Assembly (NCBI GenBank): GCA_002702965.1
Contig: PADE01000094.1
Coordinates: 9,597 to 15,540 of the forward strand
Length of the DNA: 5,944 nucleotides
Source of the DNA: Planctomycetaceae bacterium
GTDB taxonomy: Bacteria > Planctomycetota > Planctomycetia > Pirellulales > Pirellulaceae
Reading direction: 5' to 3'
Below the pieces are notes generated by a model. That model was not told where the DNA came from. It saw only the letters and a program-made list of their open reading frames with translations, and did no database searches. The position numbers were made by a program, and so were the translations under genes. Shown here in pieces: positions 1-5,814 of this stretch; within the stretch, counting starts at the first letter, position 1; every line of letters begins with the position of its first letter.

Positions 1-72
1 CTGAACGATTGAACGAGAAACCCGCTACGCGCAGATGAGGGCCTCAGGGGATACAGAGTTGCGATCGTCCAC

Positions 73-86
73 CTTTGGTGCCAAAG
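73..86. repeat. Short inverted repeat downstream of lpxD
   Basis: CTTTGG (73-78) and CCAAAG (81-86) are reverse complements separated by two bases, just after the lpxD stop. The stem is short, the loop is very tight, and no T-run follows on the minus strand, so it is not a convincing terminator. The rest of 1-97 shows no gene: the minus-strand GTG frame within it stops after 15 codons. Confidence 0.3.
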
Positions 87-97
87 CCTAGGCGGCC

Positions 98-1153
98 CTA
101 TGCCGCGTTGCGCTTGTCCGCACCACGAGTCTCTTCTTCCAGTGCAGCGACGCGTTGCTGCAGCTCTTTGAATTTGCGACGGAGCTGAGGTAGCATCTTC
201 CAGACCGAGAACGACTGCCAGAATTCGCGACTCGGTTGAGACGGTGTACCCATCCGAGTGTCGCCTGGCTCGACATCGGTCATATGACCCGATTGCGCTC
301 CCAAACGGGCCGCGGCGCCGACCTGAAGATGGTCTTTCAAACCAACTTGTCCAGCCATCACCACGTAGTCACCGGTCACACAACTGCCAGCAATCCCAAC
401 TTGTGAGCAGATACAATTGTGCCGACCAATGTGACAGTTGTGCGCGATCATGACCTGGTTGTCGATCTTGGTGCCTTCGCCGATAGTCGTGCTTCCGTAG
501 GTTCCCCGGTCGATTGTGGTTCCGGCACCGATTTCAACGTCAGCTCCAATTTCCACGTTGCCCAGCTGAGCGGAAAGCTGATGCTTGCCATCGACTGTTT
601 CATACCCGAAACCGTAGACGCCGATGGAAGCATTGCTGTGGATAATCGTGTTTTCTCCAACTACCGTGTTTTCATAGAGCACAGCGTTTGAGAAGATCGT
701 GACAGCTGCCGCCAATTTGCTACCCGCCATGACGTGCACACCCGGATAGATCGTGCAATGATCGCCAATCACCACACCGTCGGCGATCGTTGCCCCGGCA
801 TGAATACTGACCCGTTCACCGATTCTGGCTGTGGGGCTGACATGTGCGTCGACGCTGATTTCCGGGCGGCCTGCCTGGCGGGGCGGATGGAAGTGACGGA
901 CGATGTTCGCAAATGCCCGATGCACATTTTCGACTCGAATATTGGGTAGGTCGGTGTATTGGAGATTATTGGAGAGCAACACAGCGTTTGCTTGTGATCC
1001 GGGTAACTGTGTGAGGGCAGCTTTTGAGTCGGCAAGAGTAATCTCGTCTGTTTGTGCGTCGCGAATGATTGCTGCACCTTGAACGAGAATCTTTGGGTCG
1101 CCCGTCAACTGCCCATCTACCATCTGGGCTATTTCCCCGAGCGTGATAGGCAC
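98..1153 (-). CDS. lpxD: UDP-3-O-acylglucosamine N-acyltransferase (LpxD)
   Basis: Cytoplasmic, normally trimeric acyltransferase that moves a hydroxyacyl chain from acyl-ACP to the 2-amino group of UDP-3-O-acylglucosamine, the third step of lipid A synthesis. From this start the protein has 351 residues (E. coli 341). An N-terminal uridine-binding domain spans about residues 4-100. A left-handed beta-helix of hexapeptide repeats follows at about 100-290. It contains the family signature GTTIDRGTYG (211-220) and IDNQVMIAHN, whose H238 matches the catalytic His (239 in E. coli); a second conserved-position His is H275. A helical, probably coiled-coil tail covers about 312-342. The GTG at 1153 is preferred because AGGAG lies seven bases ahead and the protein then begins directly with the typical ITLGEIA strand. 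A GTG at 1189 would add twelve mostly basic residues and lacks a comparable site. The usual Asp in the GxDGFG segment is Tyr (position 180). Its presence suggests that the cell makes lipid A or a related glycolipid. Confidence 0.95.
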   Translation of the reverse strand: MPITLGEIAQMVDGQLTGDPKILVQGAAIIRDAQTDEITLADSKAALTQLPGSQANAVLLSNNLQYTDLPNIRVENVHRAFANIVRHFHPPRQAGRPEISVDAHVSPTARIGERVSIHAGATIADGVVIGDHCTIYPGVHVMAGSKLAAAVTIFSNAVLYENTVVGENTIIHSNASIGVYGFGYETVDGKHQLSAQLGNVEIGADVEIGAGTTIDRGTYGSTTIGEGTKIDNQVMIAHNCHIGRHNCICSQVGIAGSCVTGDYVVMAGQVGLKDHLQVGAAARLGAQSGHMTDVEPGDTRMGTPSQPSREFWQSFSVWKMLPQLRRKFKELQQRVAALEEETRGADKRNAA

Positions 1154-1160
1154 GTATCGT

Positions 1161-1165
1161 CTCCT
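1161..1165 (-). promoter_or_regulatory. Ribosome-binding site deciding the lpxD start
   Basis: On the minus strand AGGAG is followed by a seven-base spacer and the GTG at 1153-1151. This places translation twelve codons downstream of the longest open frame (GTG at 1189) and gives an N-terminus matching the usual LpxD domain start. Confidence 0.7.
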
Positions 1166-1220
1166 GTTGCGTGAGCTCCGCGCAGCCACGGTGCGGATGG
1201 TGGTAGTCGATGAAGGCGGG

Positions 1221-1226
1221 ATAATA
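1221..1226 (-). promoter_or_regulatory. Weak candidate -10 element ahead of lpxD
   Basis: On the minus strand TATTAT (five of six to the TATAAT consensus) lies in the spacer between the HAD gene and lpxD, about 68 bases before the preferred lpxD start. The upstream region offers only poor -35 matches (TTGGTG or TGGTGA). It could be an internal promoter, but an AT-rich hexamer in an intergenic gap can occur by chance. Confidence 0.15.
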
Positions 1227-1269
1227 ATCGATGCGGCTGGCCGTCACCAATAGCGGTGATCGTCGATGG

Positions 1270-2058
1270 TCATTCAGCTGCTAGCAGTACCAGCAGCTCT
1301 TCGAGAGAGGTAATCGTGCTCTGATCTGAATAAACTGCAGCGCGATTCAGGTGTAGACCATGCCAGCCAGCTGCGAGCGCGCCACAGAGGTCATTTTCCC
1401 GGTCATTGCCTACCAGCAGGATTTCATCGGGGCGCATCTGTAATCGGGATTCGACCTCGCGAAAAAACCGTGGACTCGGTTTGGGAAACCCGATCTCCGA
1501 AGAGCAAAAGACTGCGTTCGCTTGTTCTAGAGGGGGTAGCTTTTGACAGATTGCCGATAGTCGCGCATCGAAGTTCGAGGCGATTCCCACTAGGCGGTCG
1601 GAGACGATTAGCCGTGACCAGGTAAGCTCGACATCTCTAAAAAGAGACCAGTTTTGACTTTGTCCGAAGTGCGCCCATAGTTGGTCGAATAAGCTTTGGT
1701 CGGCTTGCGGAACATCTTCAAATACGTCCTGGATGATACGGCGCCAGCGGTCCCGTTCCCGTGGTTCGCTGGTCGGCTGCCGCTCCAGACTCATCGAATG
1801 GATGTACCTTACTGGGCCGGTTGACCTAGTAGGTTCCGTACGGCTTCCCGGCGCGGCGCTGGCGTCCACCTCTTCGCAATTCCGATCGATGTCCTCCTGC
1901 CTTGAAAAGGCGTCACGAAACCGGTCCACGATGCGATCGAGCGACATGCGGGAGCCATGTTCACGTCCCGCCTGATGATAGGCCGCAGCGACCTCTGGAT
2001 CGGGGTAAATGAGGGTGCCCACTGCATCGAACAGGACCGCTTTGCATTCTCGGAGCAT
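1270..2058 (-). CDS. HAD-superfamily hydrolase-like protein (HDHD3/haloacid dehalogenase-like)
   Basis: A 262-residue predicted soluble protein with the HAD Rossmann-like layout. Motif I is FDAVGTL with nucleophile D11. Motif II is IASNFD with S161. Motif III is FPKPSP with K193. Motif IV is VGNDRENDL with D223. HAD enzymes usually hydrolyse phosphate esters, or carbon-halogen bonds in the dehalogenase branch. Here the usual second Asp of motif I (position 13) is Val and the first acidic residue of motif IV (position 218) is Asn, so ordinary phosphatase activity is uncertain. The helical cap between motifs I and II carries a polar, Pro/Ser/Arg-rich stretch at about residues 62-93 that looks like a disordered insertion. 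The ATG is the first usable start after the in-frame rseP TGA, and motif I must be kept, so the start is fairly firm although no Shine-Dalgarno is visible. The substrate cannot be deduced; its position between rseP and lpxD does not by itself prove an envelope role. Confidence 0.88.
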   Translation of the reverse strand: MLRECKAVLFDAVGTLIYPDPEVAAAYHQAGREHGSRMSLDRIVDRFRDAFSRQEDIDRNCEEVDASAAPGSRTEPTRSTGPVRYIHSMSLERQPTSEPRERDRWRRIIQDVFEDVPQADQSLFDQLWAHFGQSQNWSLFRDVELTWSRLIVSDRLVGIASNFDARLSAICQKLPPLEQANAVFCSSEIGFPKPSPRFFREVESRLQMRPDEILLVGNDRENDLCGALAAGWHGLHLNRAAVYSDQSTITSLEELLVLLAAE

Positions 2059-2065
2059 GAGCGCA

Positions 2066-2093
2066 ATCGTTGTGCCGGGATCGTTGTGCCGGG
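2066..2093. repeat. Perfect 14-bp tandem duplication upstream of the HAD gene
   Basis: The unit ATCGTTGTGCCGGG occurs twice with no gap and no mismatch (2066-2079 and 2080-2093). A partial third match, CGTTGT, follows at 2094-2099. It lies 8-35 bases upstream of the HAD ATG, in the leader where a ribosome-binding site would be expected. A 14-base unit is not a multiple of three, so a copy-number change would shift the frame relation between rseP and the HAD gene. Slippage duplication is the simplest origin; a regulatory role is unproven. Confidence 0.85.
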
Positions 2094-2178
2094 CGTTGTA
2101 AAGGGATCCGCCAAGCCTGACCGTATCTTGAGGACACGGCCGATGAAATGCACAGCGGTCCCCAAGCGGGAAACCGCA

Positions 2179-4392
2179 TCAGAAAAACATGCGGTGGATA
2201 TCATTGCCGATCACGAACAGCATGAGCGCTAACAAGGCGCCCACACTGACCAATGTCAGCATCATCTGAAGCCGTTCGTTGGGCGGTTTGCCGGTGATCA
2301 TTTCCCAACTCAAGAACACCATGTGGCCACCATCCAATGCGGGGATCGGGAGGAAGTTCAAGATCGCCAGGTTCACGCTCAGAAATGTCAGGAACAGAAG
2401 CAGGCTGGGGACTCCCCGTGATGCCTCGGAACCCGCGATCTGCGCAATTGCGACCGGTCCCCCCAGTTGTTTGGGAGAGAGTTGTCCAGTGGCCAGCAGG
2501 CCCAGGAATTGTGCGACTTGTGCGCCACGCTCTTTGATTTCACGGACACCGAGTAGAGTGGCCTCCACCCACGAAGCGGCGGTGTGGATACGCAGAAACT
2601 GGCGTGGTTTCAATCCGCGAGATCCCGTATGCCAGAACGTTTCAGATGCGATCGCCGACAGTTCAATCGTGCGTTGTTCGCCAGCTCGTTGCGTTGTCAA
2701 CTGTAATCGAGTGCCACCGGTTAATTCTTGGACCAAGGCACTAACGGATGTCCAGTTGAGGCCAGTGTTCTCGAGCGACAATGGTTCGTTCCACGATGGG
2801 CCAAATTTCGCTTCCGCATCCTTCTGTTTGTTCTCATCGAGGGCGGTCATCGTGATTTGAACGACTCGATCTCCGGGTTGAATGTCCTTCTCTGCGGCAG
2901 GACTTCCTTGGCGCACCTGATCAACCGTGGTCGATACCTCATAGGCAATGCCGACTCGCTCGAGTGATTGATAATCGCCGGCCGCAAATGCAGGTTCATC
3001 GGTCGTCGAAAGCTGTACAACTACCGTTTCTTGGACGACCGTGTTTTGGACCGCGCGTTCCACGGTGAAAACCAGTCCCGTCTGTTGCATGGTCGCGACG
3101 CGTTGCGGCAGGGTAATCGGATCTCCGACCGGTTTGCCATCGAGCTTTGCGATCACATCCCCACGCTGAAATCCTGCCTGGGCTGCCGGCGAGTTCTCGC
3201 GAACCGCCACCACAGGTCCCATTCGCATTATCAGTCCCAAATGCCGCAACCGCCGAGCGGGCAACACGAGTATCTCTGTTGCTTCTGCTTCCTTCGTTTC
3301 GGCTCGCCGTTTGATCGTGAGCGTGACGGGACGATCGAAGCGTGCCTGCATCCGGGAGGACAATTCATGGAATTTGATTTGTTGGGTTGGTTCATCGACC
3401 GGGAGCAGCTCACCATCGATTCCGATAATCTCGTCGCCGGCACCGAATTTCGCTAGATCCGGGTGGTCGTCGAATTCGACCGGCGGGGAGTCCAGTCGTG
3501 TCGATCGGGGGCCAAATACACCTAACGTGGCGATGGACATCCCGCCCGGTCTCACCCGCTTGCTGGGTGTGATCTTGAACCACTGCCGGTCGCTATTCTT
3601 TCGATCGATCAGTAGATCGAGCGGTGCAATTTCCTCTTTCAGCCCTTCATAGGCTACCTTTTGGGTCAATTCCCAACGCCAACGCAAGAACTCGTCGGGT
3701 TGACCTTCTTTGCCGATCTGAATCAGCTTATCCCCCGGCCTCAGCCCCTTTTGCCAGGCGGGTGAGCCCGCGAGGGTCCCAGCGAGTTCGCAAGGCATGA
3801 TTTGTACCCCCGAACGATAGGCAATCGCCGCGAAGACCCCCCCTGAAATGACGTTCATGATGACACCCGCGGAGATAATGCACATCCGCGCCAGCACCGG
3901 TTGCGCTGGATAGCTACGTGGATCCAGGTGCGCACCCCCGTTTGCGTCAGGCGTGGCCTGCGACCGATTGAGGTCCTTCAAGCCAGACGCAATCGGTTCC
4001 AGGGGGTTAACGACGTCTCCCATGCTAGGGAGCTCACCATCAAAAGGCGTTTTGATGCGTTCGGCTTCTTTCTTGGCGTTGACGGGATTGTCATCCTGTC
4101 CGAGCATCTTGACATAACCCCCCAACGGGACGATTCCGATTCCGTATTCGGTTTCGCCCCAGGTAAACTTCCCCAAAGTCCGCGGCAGGCGAAGCGGGCC
4201 AATTCCAATCGGAATGTCGAATCCGACATAGAATTTCTCGCACTTTACGCCGCAGACCTTAGCCACCACGAAGTGCCCAAGTTCGTGGACAAAAATCACA
4301 AATCCCAAGCCGATTGCCGCCTGAAGCACAACCCATGTCGTACCTAGAATAGAGGCGAGTGATTGTGATTCGGCGATCAAGTACAGACCCAC
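2179..4392 (-). CDS. rseP: RseP-type site-2 zinc metalloprotease with expanded PDZ region
   Basis: Integral membrane protease of the M50/S2P family, which cuts substrates such as anti-sigma factors or leftover signal peptides within the membrane. The zinc motif HELGH (residues 36-40) lies in the first hydrophobic segment (about 18-46). It is followed by GGYVKM (91-96), a second hydrophobic segment with SAGVIMN (about 168-192), the third with NFLPIPALDGGH (679-690, D687 as third zinc ligand), and a final one near 708-728. Between the second and third membrane segments are several PDZ-like modules, with GD-type cores near residues 209-226, 317-327, 400-417 and 497-512. At 737 residues it is far longer than E. 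coli RseP (about 450). The start is a GTG whose GAGGAG site lies eight bases upstream inside dxr; an in-frame TTG overlapping the dxr TGA is an alternative. Family assignment is secure; the substrate is unknown. MmpA or EcfE are synonyms for the same family. Confidence 0.96.
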   Translation of the reverse strand: MGLYLIAESQSLASILGTTWVVLQAAIGLGFVIFVHELGHFVVAKVCGVKCEKFYVGFDIPIGIGPLRLPRTLGKFTWGETEYGIGIVPLGGYVKMLGQDDNPVNAKKEAERIKTPFDGELPSMGDVVNPLEPIASGLKDLNRSQATPDANGGAHLDPRSYPAQPVLARMCIISAGVIMNVISGGVFAAIAYRSGVQIMPCELAGTLAGSPAWQKGLRPGDKLIQIGKEGQPDEFLRWRWELTQKVAYEGLKEEIAPLDLLIDRKNSDRQWFKITPSKRVRPGGMSIATLGVFGPRSTRLDSPPVEFDDHPDLAKFGAGDEIIGIDGELLPVDEPTQQIKFHELSSRMQARFDRPVTLTIKRRAETKEAEATEILVLPARRLRHLGLIMRMGPVVAVRENSPAAQAGFQRGDVIAKLDGKPVGDPITLPQRVATMQQTGLVFTVERAVQNTVVQETVVVQLSTTDEPAFAAGDYQSLERVGIAYEVSTTVDQVRQGSPAAEKDIQPGDRVVQITMTALDENKQKDAEAKFGPSWNEPLSLENTGLNWTSVSALVQELTGGTRLQLTTQRAGEQRTIELSAIASETFWHTGSRGLKPRQFLRIHTAASWVEATLLGVREIKERGAQVAQFLGLLATGQLSPKQLGGPVAIAQIAGSEASRGVPSLLLFLTFLSVNLAILNFLPIPALDGGHMVFLSWEMITGKPPNERLQMMLTLVSVGALLALMLFVIGNDIHRMFF

Positions 4393-5540
4393 TTGGCGAT
4401 CTCCTCGCGTGCCCAGGCATCGATTCTCAGCAGAGCGTCGAGCGATGGATTGACATCAAAAGTATGTTGTTTCAGCACGTCGCGACAAGCCGCGACAATG
4501 TCGACAAAGCGCAACTTCCCGTTTAGGAAATTCTCAACCGCGGATTCATTTGCGGCATTCAGCACTGCCCCTGCGGTACCACCTGCGCGGGCGACTTCAA
4601 GCCCCAACGAGAGGGCCGGAAAACGTTCGAGGTCAGGAGGTTGGAAGTCCAACTGAAACGATTGTCCCAAGTCCAGCCGTCGGGCAGAACCCGGCATTCG
4701 ATCTGGGTATGAGAGCGCGTATTGGATCGGCAAACGCATGTCTGGTGGACTCAGTTGCGCGATTACCGAACCGTCGACAAACTCGACCAGAGAGTGCACG
4801 ATCGATTGCGGGTGAATCACGACTTCGATCTTCTCGGGCGGCAGGTCAAACAGCCAACGAGCTTCGATCACCTCGAGAGCCTTGTTCATCATGGTGGCTG
4901 AGTCGATGGTGATTTTTGGGCCCATTTGCCAAGTCGGATGAGCGAGCGCTTGTTCGACGGTGGCCCGCTCTAGGTCTTCTTGAGAAAATGTCCGAAACGG
5001 ACCGCCGCTGGCCGTCAAGATGACACGTTGCACTTCACGGTGCCGCCCGGCCTGTAACGCCTGAAACACAGCGCTGTGTTCGCTGTCAACCGGCAAGATT
5101 GTGGCCCCCCGTTCAGCCGCCAGGTCCATGATCAGCGGTCCTCCCATGACGAGGGATTCCTTGTTTGCCAAGGCGACCGTCTTGCCGGCGTCAATCGCCA
5201 ACCAGGTACCGGTTAATCCCGCGCTGCCTACAATCGCCGCGACAACAATGTCCACTTCTGGATCGGCGACCAGCTTCTGAATTCCGTCAGCCCCATGCAG
5301 CAGTGTTGTCCCGGCAGGAAGTGTGGAGGGATCGATCGAGGCTGCCGCATCCGGGTCGGTCGCAACGATTAGCTTGGGAGCAAAAGGCCGGGCCTTTTCC
5401 ACAACCTCCTTCAGATGTTTGTGAGCGGTCAGTCCGTGAACTCGGAACCGCCCGTTGCTCGCGGCGACCACATCGAGCGTGCTGTGACCGATGCTTCCGG
5501 AAGCACCGAGTATGGCGAGATTGCGGCTTGCGAAGGTCAT
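4377..5540 (-). CDS. dxr: 1-deoxy-D-xylulose 5-phosphate reductoisomerase (Dxr/IspC)
   Basis: Cytoplasmic NADPH-dependent enzyme that rearranges and reduces 1-deoxy-D-xylulose 5-phosphate to 2-C-methyl-D-erythritol 4-phosphate, the committed step of the MEP isoprenoid pathway. The 387-residue product is close to the usual family length (about 400). Visible motifs are the N-terminal dinucleotide loop GASGSIG (residues 12-18), ALANKES (123-129), the metal-binding PVDSEHS (D152 and E154), TASGGPF with substrate Ser (S178), the flexible active-site loop HPTWQMG (201-207), DSATMMNKALE with S214, N219, K220 and the third metal ligand E223, then HPQSIVHS (243-250) and NAANE (328-332). All catalytic positions expected from the E. 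coli enzyme appear present. The start is an ATG directly before the Rossmann strand; no good Shine-Dalgarno is seen ahead of it. It is the first gene of the visible cluster and its 3' end overlaps rseP by 16 bases, which suggests translational coupling. The function is very secure. Confidence 0.98.
   Translation of the reverse strand: MTFASRNLAILGASGSIGHSTLDVVAASNGRFRVHGLTAHKHLKEVVEKARPFAPKLIVATDPDAAASIDPSTLPAGTTLLHGADGIQKLVADPEVDIVVAAIVGSAGLTGTWLAIDAGKTVALANKESLVMGGPLIMDLAAERGATILPVDSEHSAVFQALQAGRHREVQRVILTASGGPFRTFSQEDLERATVEQALAHPTWQMGPKITIDSATMMNKALEVIEARWLFDLPPEKIEVVIHPQSIVHSLVEFVDGSVIAQLSPPDMRLPIQYALSYPDRMPGSARRLDLGQSFQLDFQPPDLERFPALSLGLEVARAGGTAGAVLNAANESAVENFLNGKLRFVDIVAACRDVLKQHTFDVNPSLDALLRIDAWAREEIAKWVCT
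4401..4406 (-). promoter_or_regulatory. Ribosome-binding site of rseP, inside dxr
   Basis: On the minus strand the sequence GAGGAG sits eight bases before the GTG at 4392-4390, within the last codons of dxr. This spacing is ideal for a Shine-Dalgarno. It supports the GTG start over the TTG at 4380-4378, which would give only a one-step overlap with the dxr stop. Confidence 0.75.
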
Positions 5541-5706
5541 TTCCAGGAGGTACCTGCGTCGGTCATTCCAAATTGTCCAGGACGCAAGATCAGACCTTAC
5601 TCAGGTTCGATCGATCGGCCAACAGGCCAAATCGCAGCGAGCCTGCACCGAGGCATCTGCTGTGGTCCGCCAAAGGTCCAGCGAAAGGGGGCGCGAAACG
5701 GAAAGC

Positions 5707-5744
5707 ATGCCAGGACCTTTCTGGCATTCTAGGTCTGGGTTTTT
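5707..5744 (+). terminator. Possible rho-independent terminator or leader hairpin
   Basis: Two mutually exclusive foldings are visible. ATGCCAG (5707-5713) pairs perfectly with CTGGCAT (5721-5727) around a seven-base loop. Alternatively 5710-5718 pairs with 5731-5739 (core GACCT/AGGTC, one G-U pair and one mismatch), followed at once by five T (5740-5744), which is terminator-like on the plus strand. No plus-strand gene precedes it. On the minus strand it would form a hairpin in the dxr leader without a T-run. Either role is uncertain. Confidence 0.22.
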
Positions 5745-5794
5745 CTCCCGACAAGGCTGTTCTCGAACGAGCATGATCTGACGGCATCGGGTTG

Positions 5795-5800
5795 TATAAT
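5795..5800 (+). promoter_or_regulatory. Candidate plus-strand -10 box (TATAAT)
   Basis: A perfect TATAAT stands on the plus strand. No good -35 is seen at 16-18 bases upstream. The overlapping minus-strand hexamer TATTAT (5801-5796) could instead serve transcription toward dxr, but its -35 position (AAGCTG) is poor as well. If active on the plus strand it would drive a gene beyond the right edge of the window. Confidence 0.3.
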
Positions 5801-5802
5801 AA

Positions 5803-5814
5803 ACTGTCGACAGT
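5803..5814. promoter_or_regulatory. 12-bp perfect palindrome, possible operator
   Basis: ACTGTCGACAGT is identical to its reverse complement. It begins two bases after the TATAAT box, where a plus-strand transcript would start, a classic place for a repressor site. I do not recognise it as the site of a specific regulator, so the operator role is inference. Confidence 0.3.

Noticed and set aside
2..16. TGAACGA repeated twice with an 8-base period at the left edge
   Set aside because: Short, at the window edge and expected by chance; cannot be interpreted without more sequence.
966..1250. Minus-strand frame of 94 codons spanning the HAD-lpxD spacer and the start of lpxD
   Set aside because: It starts with TTG, overlaps the lpxD coding sequence in another frame, and shows no family features.
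1245..1260. TCACC-AATAGC-GGTGA inverted repeat after the HAD stop, considered as a terminator
   Set aside because: The stem has only five pairs and no T-run follows on the minus strand.
2166..2177. GCGG-GAAA-CCGC mini-hairpin just after the rseP stop
   Set aside because: Four-pair stem without a T-run; too small to call a terminator or regulatory element.
1961..2179. Minus-strand frame of 72 codons whose ATG overlaps the rseP TGA
   Set aside because: The TGATG overlap is attractive for coupling, but the frame runs about 100 bases into the HAD gene out of frame, has no motif, and the HAD frame is clearly the real one there.
2279..2860. Plus-strand frame of 193 codons opposite rseP
   Set aside because: It is antisense to the strongly supported rseP, and its translation has no recognisable domain and a Ser/Arg/Pro-rich composition typical of a shadow frame.
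5165..5776. Plus-strand frame of 203 codons across the dxr 5' end and upstream region
   Set aside because: Most of it is antisense to dxr, and the translation is dominated by Arg, Pro and Ser without motifs. The nearby plus-strand AGGAGG at 5545-5550 has no start codon at usable spacing.
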